Origin: Rapidithrix thailandica
Lineage (GTDB): Bacteria; Bacteroidota; Bacteroidia; Cytophagales; Flammeovirgaceae
Direction: 5' to 3'
NCBI RefSeq assembly: GCF_039710355.1
Contig: NZ_JBDKWZ010000007.1
Coordinates: 62,001-126,000 of the forward strand
DNA: 64,000 nucleotides
Positions within the stretch are counted from its first letter, which is position 1, and each line of letters starts with the position of its first letter. Below, one piece after another: positions 1 to 8,715 of this stretch. The position numbers and the translations under genes are program-made. The notes below the pieces were generated by a model. It was not told the origin of the DNA. It saw only the letters and a program-made list of their open reading frames with translations, and searched no databases.

Positions 1-1
1 G

Positions 2-622
2 CGTTGTTGTGATCGTTTTGACCAAACCGAGGGTAAATACGGCTACTCCCAAACCCTCTTTCCTATCGTACAAGGAAGTGTTTACAAAGATTTACGGAAG
101 AAGTCAGCCGAAACCATTGCCAGTTTCGAAAGGGAAGGAAATGCGATTGGAGGGCTGTCCGTAGGGGAGCCGGCAGAGGAAATGTATGCCACAACAGACT
201 TGGTTTGTGATATCTTGCCCAAAGATAAACCTCGTTATTTGATGGGTGTAGGCACTCCGGCTAATATTCTGGAATGCATTGCTTTGGGAATTGATATGTT
301 TGATTGTGTGATGCCCACCCGCAATGCCCGCAACGGCATGATTTTTACAACCCAAGGGATTTTGAATATGCGCAATGCCAAATGGCAAGCCGATTTCACC
401 CCGATTGATGCAGAGTTGGGTGGTTATGCAAGTACCCACTATAGCAAAGCTTATTTACGGCATTTGGTAGTGAGTAAAGAGATATTGGGTGCCCAAATTG
501 CCACCTTACAAAACCTTAGCTTTTACTTATGGCTGGTACAACAAGCCAGAGAACATATTTTAGCAGGTGATTTTGTACAGTGGAAAGATCGTATTTTACC
601 TGTTTTGATGCAAAGGTTGTAA
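2..622 (+). CDS. tgt: Queuine tRNA-ribosyltransferase, C-terminal part (5' end outside window)
   Basis: The open frame runs from the window edge to a TAA at 620-622, so only about the last 206 codons are present. Tgt exchanges guanine-34 of GUN-anticodon tRNAs for the preQ1 base in queuosine synthesis. Visible family signatures are GNAIGGLSVGEP, PRYLMGVGTP, DMFDCVMPTRNARNG and YSKAYLRHL. The Cys-x-Cys-x-x-Cys zinc ligands that normally lie just before the YSRAYLRHL segment are absent (LGGYAS occupies that place), while the histidine of the HL pair is kept. I recall this pattern from other Bacteroidota Tgt proteins, so it is probably lineage-typical and not damage. It converges on the next gene with 7 bp between them. 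Confidence 0.95.
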   Translation, partial: RCCDRFDQTEGKYGYSQTLFPIVQGSVYKDLRKKSAETIASFEREGNAIGGLSVGEPAEEMYATTDLVCDILPKDKPRYLMGVGTPANILECIALGIDMFDCVMPTRNARNGMIFTTQGILNMRNAKWQADFTPIDAELGGYASTHYSKAYLRHLVVSKEILGAQIATLQNLSFYLWLVQQAREHILAGDFVQWKDRILPVLMQRL

Positions 623-629
623 TTTCAAC

Positions 630-1730
630 CTACAGATTGGTACCGAGAGAGAAGGGGGGAGAAACCCGCTGTTGCCGGGACAGTACATGGGGAGCTTTGC
701 TTTCTTTATAGTGTTTCCGGATGGCGCCCAGAATAGCACCCAGGGAATCCCGTTTTGCCCCCTTCCGGTAACTTTCCTGGCTGATCTGATAAATGAGGCG
801 CATATGCCTGGCTACATCACGGTAAGCTTGGAATAAAGAATAATGCGGGTCATAGATATGGGCCGGTTCCGATTGTACCCCGTTCAACTCCATGATTTTA
901 AGATTCCTTCCTAGGTACAGCTCTTCCATACTTTTCACTTTCAAATCAAACCTCCCGTAATAATAGCCTTTGACAGGTGCTGCAATCGAATCAAACACTT
1001 TAACCAAGTGGGGATTAATCAGGTGATTTCCATTCAAAAATTTCGTTCCCCGGCAGTGATTGCCAATCGGTTCCAGTTGTAAGGAAACTCCTTTGGCTAA
1101 AACAGTATGTAACTGCTCTGCAAATTTTTCTTCCAAATACTCCTGACGAAAAGTAGCCCGCAGATTTTTCTCCATAAGTTCTTTTACTGTAGAGGTTCCG
1201 TCTCCCACTACCTTCAAAAACTCTTTGAGAACGACAGAAGTAATTCCACTTTCACCCGACTCCGGATACCGGTAATACAATACTCCCAATTCAATCTCAA
1301 AACTGATATATTCCTGTAATAGAAAGTCACGGGGGGATTGTTTTAAATAAGCGCCTAACGCTGATGTATCTTTCAACAGTTCTACCCCCAAGCCCCGTTC
1401 ACCCATATTAGGTTTTGCAATCAGTGGAAAAGACAATTTGGCATGAGAAAGTTGATGTATAATTTGTGATAAAGAATGATTTTGACTGACAAAAAGCATT
1501 TTGGGTAAATACTCAGGAGCGATTTGTTGCAGAAGATCAACCTTTGAAGCTTCCACCAAACCACCATATTCCACCCCGGGATTTACCGTAGTAAAATAAC
1601 TCAAGGATCTTGCTTTTAAGGCCAAATACAGCCCATAGGGAAGCATCGGTGCATAAAAAAACCAAAAGGGCCAATATTCATAATGCAGCCACTTTGTCCA
1701 CAGTAAAGAGAGTCGCTTTCGTAAATTCAT
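630..1730 (-). CDS. ATP-grasp domain protein (D-Ala-D-Ala ligase-like fold), substrate unknown
   Basis: A 366-residue protein. Residues about 20-40 are aromatic and hydrophobic (a possible membrane-associated segment). An ATP-grasp core follows: lysine in LIAKPNMGERG (about 103-112), the hinge LLQEYI (about 138-142), and the metal/phosphate region GRFDLK (259-264) followed by IMELNG (279-284), where Glu and Asn are the expected Mg ligands. The C-terminal tail after about 330 is basic. ATP-grasp enzymes join a carboxylate to an amine or thiol through an acylphosphate. The sequence does not show the substrate, and the lack of typical Ddl N-terminal motifs argues against a true D-Ala-D-Ala ligase. 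The start is the ATG at 1730. Confidence 0.75.
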   Translation of the reverse strand: MNLRKRLSLLWTKWLHYEYWPFWFFYAPMLPYGLYLALKARSLSYFTTVNPGVEYGGLVEASKVDLLQQIAPEYLPKMLFVSQNHSLSQIIHQLSHAKLSFPLIAKPNMGERGLGVELLKDTSALGAYLKQSPRDFLLQEYISFEIELGVLYYRYPESGESGITSVVLKEFLKVVGDGTSTVKELMEKNLRATFRQEYLEEKFAEQLHTVLAKGVSLQLEPIGNHCRGTKFLNGNHLINPHLVKVFDSIAAPVKGYYYGRFDLKVKSMEELYLGRNLKIMELNGVQSEPAHIYDPHYSLFQAYRDVARHMRLIYQISQESYRKGAKRDSLGAILGAIRKHYKESKAPHVLSRQQRVSPPFSLGTNL

Positions 1731-1844
1731 GTTGAGTATAATCGCTTTTGGAGGAAGCGGATTGCTATGATATACTTCCGGACAAATTAAAGTTTTTTAC
1801 TTCGAATACAAAGTAAGCTCAACGACAAAGCTTGAATTTAATAT

Positions 1845-1889
1845 AAAAAAACACCCTTCCTGCAAGGCCATAGCACTTGCAAGAAGGGT
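1845..1889 (-). terminator. Rho-independent terminator of the outer-membrane barrel gene
   Basis: Read on the minus strand, ACCCTTC (1889-1883) and an inner CTTGC pair with GCAAG and GAAGGGT (1859-1853), followed by a run of T (1850-1845). It lies about 40 bp after the stop of the barrel gene at 1932. Confidence 0.75.
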
Positions 1890-1931
1890 AAAGTATTTTC
1901 TGTATAACGGTTATGTTATATCCCGGTGGAA

Positions 1932-2555
1932 TTACAACACAAACTGAACTCCGAAATTAAGTGTGGTTAAGTCTACATTTAAACCGAATTCACTTTTTTC
2001 TGATTCAGGATCATCTGTCCCATCTACTTCTGCTTTTATTTGGCTATACCCTAAAAAGCCCATTGTAGCTTCGAAAGCAATTTTTTCTGTAATAAAATAA
2101 GTAATACCTGGGGTTACTCCAACTGCAAAAGACGATAAATCTTTTTTATTTCCAGTTGGTTCTGGTTTATATTTTCCTGTGCCAAAAGCGAAGGTCCCTT
2201 CTCCAAAAAAGCCTACCTTCTCACTTACCATTTTATAGTAACGAGCATAAGGGCTAAAAACAAACATATTGGTTTTCTCTTCATAATCACTTCCATCTCT
2301 ATCGAATTTAGTACTCTGATAACCAATTCCAGCACCAATTACCCAGTTTTCCGAAAGGCCAAAACCGATTCTTGGCATCAATTCAAAAGTTGTTTCAGTG
2401 CCATTTCTGCTATTAATCCAATCATTATCATTTTCAGTATCTTTAGAACTAAACCCAAGGCTACCTCCTAACAATATTTTACCTGGGCCGATTTGTGCAG
2501 AAGCTTGTATTGCAAAAAATAACAATCCTGCTAATACTAATAAGTTCTTTTTCAT
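1932..2555 (-). CDS. Outer membrane beta-barrel protein (OmpX/porin-family-like)
   Basis: 207 residues with a clear signal peptide (MKKNLLVLAGLLFFAIQASA, cleavage after the AXA at about 20). The mature part alternates hydrophobic and polar residues in strands such as NWVIGAGIGYQ, GFFGEGTFAFGTG, FAVGVTPGITYFI and TTLNFGVQFVL. It ends in a hydrophobic residue after an aromatic F, the usual BAM-recognised end. It is probably an 8-stranded barrel in the outer membrane; no specific ligand or role can be read. It is a single-gene unit with its own promoter (2601-2631) and terminator (1845-1889). Confidence 0.8.
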   Translation of the reverse strand: MKKNLLVLAGLLFFAIQASAQIGPGKILLGGSLGFSSKDTENDNDWINSRNGTETTFELMPRIGFGLSENWVIGAGIGYQSTKFDRDGSDYEEKTNMFVFSPYARYYKMVSEKVGFFGEGTFAFGTGKYKPEPTGNKKDLSSFAVGVTPGITYFITEKIAFEATMGFLGYSQIKAEVDGTDDPESEKSEFGLNVDLTTLNFGVQFVL

Positions 2556-2600
2556 AGCTATAAAACTTTTGGTTAAAAATGTACTTTCTTAAAAGCCGGG

Positions 2601-2631
2601 CAAAACTACACCCCATAAGGTATTTTACCAA
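2601..2631 (-). promoter_or_regulatory. Bacteroidota-type promoter of the barrel gene
   Basis: On the minus strand a TTG (2631-2629) is followed after 20 bp by TAGTTTTG (2608-2601), matching the -33 TTG / -7 TAnnTTTG pattern known for the Bacteroidota primary sigma factor. The predicted start of transcription is near 2594, leaving a leader of about 40 nt before the ATG at 2555. Confidence 0.6.
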
Positions 2632-2741
2632 TTTTATTAAAGCAATGGCAAATTTTAAGGATAAAGGGTCAAGCCAGTGAGTTTAGTGGTCAGAACCCGT
2701 AAAAAAGTAAGTTTGAAAGAGTTAGCTCCAATCAAAAAGTA

Positions 2742-2778
2742 AAAAAGATTCGTTCTGAAATCTAGAGCGAATCTTTTT
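2742..2778. terminator. Bidirectional hairpin terminator
   Basis: AAAAAGATTCG (2742-2752) pairs with CGAATCTTTTT (2768-2778), an 11-bp perfect stem with A-run and T-run flanks on opposite sides. It sits 46 bp after the stop of the endonuclease gene (minus strand), so it most likely ends that transcript. Confidence 0.7.
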
Positions 2779-2823
2779 CCATCAACAAAATACTAAGCAT
2801 TTAAACCTTCCTTTTAACTATCA

Positions 2824-3687
2824 CTACAACTCCCATTGAGAAAGGTCCAATTGGCTTTCCAGTGCTTCTTCGGTAGCGTCAGGTAATTTGTGGAAAAAAT
2901 CCATCCCCACAAATTCTTCTACGCTATCGATGCTCACCGCAAATGTTGAAAGAGGCTTTTTGGAACCTTCGTTGGGAAAAATAAAGCCAATCCCTTTCAC
3001 TTCCGGTCCATTGTAGTCCAAGATCACCTTATAATAATATTTTGGGACTGACACTTTATTTTCGCCAATGGTAGGGAGTCCATCTTCCAATTTGCTACCC
3101 GTGATAACATAAATCGCCTCATTTTCTTTTGCCCAATCCCGCACTTGCTCTTCAAGCAACCGCCAAATTCCCCGGTTAAAGGCAGGCTTTTGAGGGCTCA
3201 TATTGGTAAAAAAGAAAGATTCTTGCATCGCTTTCTTCGACCATTTCATATCTCCGGCAGGAGCCAAGTGACCTCGATCATAGCCACTTCCTTTGTAATC
3301 GTCTTTGGTTGCAGAGCCGGTTTGTACTTGTGGATCAGACACAAAACGATCGGTGCGTTTGGCACTTCCCCGGGTTTCCTCACTCGTTAGTTCATATGCA
3401 ACCCAGTCGGCTTGTTCATGTTTTTCATTATAGGAAACAGTAAACCCGGAATAACGGATGATTTGATGGTCTTTTATGAGGGCAGGAATCTCCAGGTCGG
3501 TAAGATCCACTTCCGCATCTTTTTGAACAGGAGCCGGATGGGAACTGTTCTTTGTGGGATTTGCAACGGGGGTTTCAATTGTTTCGTTGGACTTTCCGGT
3601 CGTTTGTTGGGGATTTTTTTCAACGTAATAGTAGACAACTACCGCCAACACAAAAGCAATTAAACTAAAAAGTGATTTTTGTTTCAT
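2824..3687 (-). CDS. DNA/RNA non-specific endonuclease (NUC1/NucA family), exported or membrane-anchored
   Basis: 287 residues. Residues 5-21 form a single hydrophobic segment (signal anchor or signal peptide), then a Pro/Thr/Lys-rich linker to about 60. The beta-beta-alpha-metal nuclease domain has the hallmark DRGHLAPAGDM, in which His is the general base, and the downstream FFFTNMSPQ...FN-RG-W segment, whose Asn residues help bind Mg. These enzymes cut DNA and RNA without sequence preference. In Bacteroidota such genes are usually exported, for nutrient scavenging or competition; no immunity gene is beside it, which fits an exported protein that never acts in the cytoplasm. The ATG at 3687 precedes the hydrophobic segment. 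Confidence 0.9.
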   Translation of the reverse strand: MKQKSLFSLIAFVLAVVVYYYVEKNPQQTTGKSNETIETPVANPTKNSSHPAPVQKDAEVDLTDLEIPALIKDHQIIRYSGFTVSYNEKHEQADWVAYELTSEETRGSAKRTDRFVSDPQVQTGSATKDDYKGSGYDRGHLAPAGDMKWSKKAMQESFFFTNMSPQKPAFNRGIWRLLEEQVRDWAKENEAIYVITGSKLEDGLPTIGENKVSVPKYYYKVILDYNGPEVKGIGFIFPNEGSKKPLSTFAVSIDSVEEFVGMDFFHKLPDATEEALESQLDLSQWEL

Positions 3688-3916
3688 CAGAATATAATTG
3701 GTTAAATGGTTTAAAGTGAATATGTTCGACTCTTATTCATCGAACTGAACACCCCAAAAAGAGCTGTAAATATACCCTAGAGGCGAAAGTAAATAAGAGC
3801 ATGGCTAAATTTCATTCTTTGGGTCAAAAACGAATTTTAAATAGGCTCTAAGAATAAAAAACTCAAATCCAGCGGATGAGAAGAGATTTTGAATTCATCT
3901 GTTGAGAGAAGTATAG

Positions 3917-3949
3917 AAAAACGCCCGGTAGTAACCTACCGGGCGTTTT
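3917..3949. terminator. Strong bidirectional terminator after the FKBP gene
   Basis: ACGCCCGGTAG and CTACCGGGCGT form an 11-bp perfect GC-rich stem with a 4-nt TAAC loop, flanked by AAAA and TTTT. It lies 23 bp beyond the stop of the FKBP gene (minus strand). Confidence 0.85.
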
Positions 3950-3971
3950 AACTTTGTAATTGAATATACAA

Positions 3972-4403
3972 TTAGCCTTCAATCTCTACTAATTCGATTT
4001 CAAAAGTCAGATCTTTTCCTGCTAATACGTGGTTTGCATCTAACACGATCAAATCTTCGGTAACCTCTTTTACTACTACCGGGATTTGTTGTCCTTCCGG
4101 GCTATTCATGGTCAATTGATCTCCTACTTTAGGGTTCATGTCAGCAGGCAAATTTTCTTTTGGAAAATTCACTACATTTTCCTCACTAGAAGGGCCATAA
4201 GCTTCATCACAAGGTATGGTTACCGTTTTCTTTTCGCTCACTTGCATACCCAACACCGCTTTTTCAAAGCCCTTGATCATCTGACCAGCTCCTAATGTAA
4301 ATTCTATCGGCTGATTTCTTGCTACAGAAGAATCGAATACTTCACCGTCATTTAAAGTCCCCACATAATGAACTTTTACTTTGTCGCCATCTTTTGCTTG
4401 CAT
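3972..4403 (-). CDS. FKBP-type peptidyl-prolyl cis-trans isomerase, SlyD-like
   Basis: 143 residues. Order: FKBP strand VKVHYVGTLNDGEVFDSS, then GAGQMIKGFEKAVLGMQVSEKKTVTIPCDEAYG, then an insert-in-flap-like part (about 75-125), then the closing strands LTFEIELVEI. SlyD-type proteins speed proline isomerisation and act as cytoplasmic folding chaperones. The His/Cys-rich metal-binding tail of E. coli SlyD is missing, and there is no signal peptide. It is the distal gene of a minus-strand run with diacylglycerol kinase and YigZ, ended by the hairpin at 3917-3949. Confidence 0.9.
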   Translation of the reverse strand: MQAKDGDKVKVHYVGTLNDGEVFDSSVARNQPIEFTLGAGQMIKGFEKAVLGMQVSEKKTVTIPCDEAYGPSSEENVVNFPKENLPADMNPKVGDQLTMNSPEGQQIPVVVKEVTEDLIVLDANHVLAGKDLTFEIELVEIEG

Positions 4404-4464
4404 TCGTGATATAAATTATAATTGAAAAATTGATTTTCTGAAATTCGCTTCTCAGAGGATTACC

Positions 4465-4839
4465 TTATAAAGGGTAAACCCAGTCTGAGAAATAAGGAAG
4501 AAAAACTAGCAAGCCGATGACTACTGCAAAAATACTCGCCAACAACACTGCGGCTGCAGAAATATCCTTTACCTTTCCGGCCAATGGATGGTACTTCGGA
4601 CAAGCCAGGTCTACCAGTTTCTCAATGGCTGTATTGAAAGTTTCCGCAATCCACACCACTGCAATCGCAGCAATCAACCAATACCATTCTTCTCGTTCCA
4701 CCCCCACTACAAAAGCAAATATAACAACAATTATGGCAGCAGGTAAGTGAATGAGGGAATTATAGTCTTTAATCATATAAATCAGGCCCCGGAAGGCATG
4801 AGAAAAGCTAATGGCTTGCTTTTGAATGTAGTTTTTCAT
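4465..4839 (-). CDS. dgkA: Diacylglycerol/undecaprenol kinase family membrane protein
   Basis: 124 residues, about the usual length for the small trimeric kinase. It shows an amphipathic N-terminus with SFSHAFRGL, three hydrophobic segments (about 29-46, 53-68, 92-116), and the family motif AETFNTAIEKLVDL followed by AGKVKDISAAAVLL, which carries the catalytic Glu and the Lys-Asp pair. Gram-positive relatives phosphorylate undecaprenol, E. coli DgkA phosphorylates diacylglycerol; the sequence does not decide which. Either way it recycles a membrane lipid carrier in the inner membrane. It lies between the FKBP and YigZ genes on the same strand. Confidence 0.9.
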   Translation of the reverse strand: MKNYIQKQAISFSHAFRGLIYMIKDYNSLIHLPAAIIVVIFAFVVGVEREEWYWLIAAIAVVWIAETFNTAIEKLVDLACPKYHPLAGKVKDISAAAVLLASIFAVVIGLLVFLPYFSDWVYPL

Positions 4840-4882
4840 TTTTGCAAATCTTCTTTGTCCACAACCTGTATACTACTTCACT

Positions 4883-5485
4883 TTATTCTTCCGCAAACTC
4901 CAGTGAAGGCACTTTCTCCAACTTCCCTTTTACTTCATCCAGAATCCCCTCCCGGATCTCAAAATTGATATTACACTTCTCATCAAAAGTCTGTTGGCTT
5001 AAATCCAGGTCATATTCTTTCGCTACCCGCATCACATCATTCATATCCATATATTCAAATCGAATGGTCAAGTGTTGTGTTACGAAAGCTTCAACGATTT
5101 CTGCCTGATCCAACGCTTCGGCAGCAGCCGTTTTGTAGGCATTGATCAACCCGCTTACCCCCAATTTGGTCCCTCCAAAATAACGTACCACTACCACCAG
5201 CACATCCGTCACTTCTTTAGAGCGGATTTGGTTCAAAATAGGTACTCCGGCCGAATTACCCGGTTCTCCGTCATCATTGGCCCGGTAGCGGTTTTTGTCT
5301 TTGCCCAGCATGAAGGCATAGCAATGGTGGCGGGCATCATAATATTCTTTTTTGAGGGATTGGAGAATTTCTTTGATTTTTTCTTCATCGGTTACCGGAT
5401 ATGCATAAGCCAAAAACTTACTGCCTTTTTCCTTATACAAACCTTCCGAAGGGGATTTTATCGTTAAATATGAATCTTTTATCAT
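4883..5485 (-). CDS. YigZ/IMPACT family protein
   Basis: 200 residues. The N-terminal UPF0029 (IMPACT) domain contains KEKGSKFLAYAYPV, DARHHCYAF and DDGEPGNSAGVPIL, followed by VVVVRYFGGTKLGVSGLI. The C-terminal DUF1949-type domain occupies about 140-198. In eukaryotes IMPACT modulates the Gcn2 kinase; in bacteria the precise role of YigZ is not settled. It starts at the ATG 5485 and is the promoter-proximal gene of the YigZ / kinase / FKBP run. Confidence 0.9.
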   Translation of the reverse strand: MIKDSYLTIKSPSEGLYKEKGSKFLAYAYPVTDEEKIKEILQSLKKEYYDARHHCYAFMLGKDKNRYRANDDGEPGNSAGVPILNQIRSKEVTDVLVVVVRYFGGTKLGVSGLINAYKTAAAEALDQAEIVEAFVTQHLTIRFEYMDMNDVMRVAKEYDLDLSQQTFDEKCNINFEIREGILDEVKGKLEKVPSLEFAEE

Positions 5486-5644
5486 TATAATACAATTATT
5501 AAGAATGACGGGTCGAAGTAGGTTATAGAAAAGGTTTTTAAGGAATTTTCAGAAAAATACATAAGGCTTTTACTCTCTCCTCATCACTCCTGTTTCCTCA
5601 AAAGAATTCTTCGTTTACCTATGCGTCACTTAGTATTTTACAAA

Positions 5645-5670
5645 GAAGTGACTTAAACTTTTTCTTTTCC
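5645..5670 (+). repeat. Possible stub of the interspersed MITE-like repeat
   Basis: The 26 bases resemble the left end of the full repeats at 18971, 40656 and 53168: GAAGTG, two to three differing bases, TTAAACTTTTTCTTTT. Nothing of the core or right end is present; the next gene's stop is at 5682. It overlaps a 7-bp inverted repeat (GTCACTT 5625-5631, AAGTGAC 5646-5652), so chance similarity around a hairpin is an alternative. Confidence 0.35.
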
Positions 5671-5681
5671 CGTTTTTACCT

Positions 5682-8666
5682 TTAGTTCCTTTGCAACCGT
5701 TGGTTCATCATCTGCAAGTAATGTTGGGCTTTTTGTTGATTTCCCAAGTTGGAATAGATATATGCCAAATTGCGGTAGGCCCTGGAATAATTCGGATTGA
5801 TTTTTAGAGATTTTTCCAAAGATTGAATAGCCATCCGGAAACAATTAATTTTTATTTTCGGATTTCGCAAACCCTGTTGAATCAAAGCTACCCCCGCATC
5901 AAAGTAAAGAGCATAGTTTTTATTGGTGTCGTACTTCATGCCCTCCTGAAGATATTTGAGCGCAGCAGGATAGTTTTTTTGCGCAATATAAATTCTTCCC
6001 AAATTATGATAAGCACTCACATTATTAATTTTACACTCTATGGCTTGTTTCAAAAACGGCACAGCTTGATTGTACTCTTCCTGGCTGTACAAAGCGGTTC
6101 CGATCAAGGTCAAACATACATAATCCTCCGGGCTTAGCCTCAAGCAATTTTCCAAAATTTGCAAGGCTTCCTCATACCGCCTCATCCCGATCAACAGGAT
6201 TCCATTCATACGCAAGGCCTCCACATTGGCAGGGTCGGCTTCCATGGCTTTCCGGGCATATTCCAACGCTTCTGCCGCTTTTCCTTGTGAGCGAGCCTCA
6301 AACGCTTTGGGCAAATAATTATTCTGCCGCTTCACAATGGCCACCAAGGGTACAGTATCCGCCTTGATGGTATGAATGGTATTTTTGGGAGGAAAGGTAT
6401 TTTCTATTTGTTCTTTAGACATGGTCCGGGAGCCGAAAAAGGCATAATCCCAAGGCCGTCTGTATTTTTCATTTTCCCGCGTCCATACAATTTGGATTTT
6501 ATCCGAATATTTTTCGGCATAATATTGTCCGCAATGCACTTCAAAATTGGTCGCAATGACGATTTTCTTATCTTTTACCGGTTCGTTTTCTACCAACCAT
6601 TCCACTGCCTGACGCAAAGACTGACTCCAATATTCGGTTTCATAATGGGTATATGCACCGTTGATTCCTCCTGTAAGTTCATTAAAATATACATACTCAT
6701 TAGGATGGTTTTTTACCATCCAATAAACGGGTAAACCCGTCAATACGAGCAGTAGACCCGCCAAGCTGAAGTTGATCATTTTCTTTTTACTCAAGGTAAA
6801 CAGATACTCCCAACCTGCCGCCACAATCACAATCATCGGAATGAACGTAAACAACATATGCCGCCACCCACTATACAGAGTTGAGTTTTTAACAATTGTG
6901 TATCCAATGGGAAAGAGGAAGGTAAACAGAAGAAATAACAGAATTGCTCCTTTGTACTGTTTGAGCCGTTGCGGAACCGGTAAAATTCCCAATAAAAAAC
7001 CAATATGCACAAACAAGGGCACACTGATCCAAATCCACTTAAATGTATAATGCCCTGGAGGGTTTTCCATCAAAATCCGCTTTCCTTCAAACAACTCATA
7101 GGCAATCAAAAAACGGAAATTGGTAAACTCCTGCAAGGACTGTAGTGGATTATGAATGGGATCTTTTAAGCCTTGCGGCCACAATAACAAGCCTCCAAAG
7201 TAGCCTACGGCAATCACAACCAGCATTAAAAATCCATAACGAGGCACTTGGGAAATTCCTACTTTCAGCCCCTGAGCATAGGTATGATAGAGCCATACAA
7301 TTCCTGTAAACAGGCCCAAATACCCTACTAAAATCAATCCCCCTATTTTACTACTAATGGTAAAGGCTATGCCAAAGCTCAGCCAAAACACAGTGCCGAT
7401 GGTAGGCCGGGGTAATTGCTTGAGGAAACGCAACAAATAAAACAAACCGATGGCATATCCCAATGCAAAAGGAATATCCTTAGGGTTATTCATAGAGTGA
7501 CCCAAAAACCGGGGAGAACATAAAAGTAAAATAGCGGCAAGCAAGGCAGCTCTCCAGGAACCATATGCTTTGGCAATCCTTCCGGTAAACCAAATAATCA
7601 ATACGCCAAAAAGCGCATTTAACAAATGCCTTGTCTCATAAATGCCAAAAGGAGAAAGGTAGCGGTATACAAATTCAGCTAAAGTATCAAAAGAAGCACC
7701 ATAATGTAAATGCGCGTAACGGGTATGTTTGCTCAAATCAAATACGGCTTGATTCTCCCCCCACGAAAGGTAAAAATCCAAAATATCACGAGCATAATCC
7801 ACATGAGTCCATTCATCCCAGGTATTTCCAAAGTCAAAACTGAGAAATGGCATAAAAAACAGTAGAAAGAGGATAAGAAAGACAAAACTTAAGCGATAAA
7901 GCCCAAAATTTCCATTTTGCAGGTCTTTCCACACATCTGTAGATTTGCGCATTTCTGTCCAGGGATTAGTGAAGTTCTGCTTTACAAAATTTTTACAAAG
8001 CGAACTCCATACTGCCCATTGAAAGCGAAAAAAGGAAGTATCTTCATCAAGTGATACAGGCATTTCTTCCCATTTCCAGCCCGTTTTTTGTAACCTTTGG
8101 CTTGCCAAACAAGGACTTTCCCGGTGCAATTCTTCAGCCAAGTAGTTTTCCAAAAATTTAACAGGAACCAAGTTCAAGCCATTGCCAATTCCCTTCAAGG
8201 TATTGGGCGTCCAAACGGACTCACACAACTTTTTCAAACGCTGCTTCCGGGTATTGACAGCGTCAACGCCTATATACACCGTATCTTGAGAAAGGGATAC
8301 CTGTTGCATATACCATTGCTCCAGTGCCTTTACTCCATTCAAAGTATTTTGATGAAATACTACTGCAAAACCTGAAGCGGATAGTTGCTCCTCCAAGGCA
8401 TTCGAATCATCTAATTCTATAAATTTCGCAGGGTGTTCTATTACAACAGGAAACTGTTCCTTAATCAGATTAGAGGATTGAGAGGGTAGAACAGCCCGGA
8501 CATGCTCCGGACTATTCACCAAATACTGTAATAATTCCGCCCATTCATCAATCTTTTCAGAGGCGTTCGATTGGTTATGTTTGGCAGGAAGGTCCAAATA
8601 AAAATAAAGGGGAGTGTTAGGAGTAGAAGATATAGAGCTTTTTTGTTTTTTCTTATGTTTCTTCAT
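5682..8666 (-). CDS. GT39/ArnT-like membrane glycosyltransferase with novel N-terminal domain and C-terminal TPRs
   Basis: 994 residues. Residues 1-10 are Lys-rich. Residues about 18-240 form a soluble alpha/beta region I cannot assign. From about 258 a polytopic membrane part begins; after the first helix the loop has TWDEWTHVDYARD (about 282-293), which matches the Asp-Glu motif in the first periplasmic loop of the GT-C fold protein mannosyltransferase/ArnT group, which uses polyprenyl-phosphate sugars. About a dozen hydrophobic segments follow to about 660. Then comes a soluble segment and at least five TPR repeats (about 790-990; e.g. AAEALEYARKAMEADPANVEAL, shown here only in part). The likely role is transfer of a sugar to a periplasmic acceptor; the TPRs would bind partners. 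Substrate is unknown. Confidence 0.7.
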   Translation of the reverse strand: MKKHKKKQKSSISSTPNTPLYFYLDLPAKHNQSNASEKIDEWAELLQYLVNSPEHVRAVLPSQSSNLIKEQFPVVIEHPAKFIELDDSNALEEQLSASGFAVVFHQNTLNGVKALEQWYMQQVSLSQDTVYIGVDAVNTRKQRLKKLCESVWTPNTLKGIGNGLNLVPVKFLENYLAEELHRESPCLASQRLQKTGWKWEEMPVSLDEDTSFFRFQWAVWSSLCKNFVKQNFTNPWTEMRKSTDVWKDLQNGNFGLYRLSFVFLILFLLFFMPFLSFDFGNTWDEWTHVDYARDILDFYLSWGENQAVFDLSKHTRYAHLHYGASFDTLAEFVYRYLSPFGIYETRHLLNALFGVLIIWFTGRIAKAYGSWRAALLAAILLLCSPRFLGHSMNNPKDIPFALGYAIGLFYLLRFLKQLPRPTIGTVFWLSFGIAFTISSKIGGLILVGYLGLFTGIVWLYHTYAQGLKVGISQVPRYGFLMLVVIAVGYFGGLLLWPQGLKDPIHNPLQSLQEFTNFRFLIAYELFEGKRILMENPPGHYTFKWIWISVPLFVHIGFLLGILPVPQRLKQYKGAILLFLLFTFLFPIGYTIVKNSTLYSGWRHMLFTFIPMIVIVAAGWEYLFTLSKKKMINFSLAGLLLVLTGLPVYWMVKNHPNEYVYFNELTGGINGAYTHYETEYWSQSLRQAVEWLVENEPVKDKKIVIATNFEVHCGQYYAEKYSDKIQIVWTRENEKYRRPWDYAFFGSRTMSKEQIENTFPPKNTIHTIKADTVPLVAIVKRQNNYLPKAFEARSQGKAAEALEYARKAMEADPANVEALRMNGILLIGMRRYEEALQILENCLRLSPEDYVCLTLIGTALYSQEEYNQAVPFLKQAIECKINNVSAYHNLGRIYIAQKNYPAALKYLQEGMKYDTNKNYALYFDAGVALIQQGLRNPKIKINCFRMAIQSLEKSLKINPNYSRAYRNLAYIYSNLGNQQKAQHYLQMMNQRLQRN

Positions 8667-8715
8667 TGTGAAAAAAATCAGTTGAAAAAGTCAAACTGCG
8701 TTGCGCAAGGGCAAA

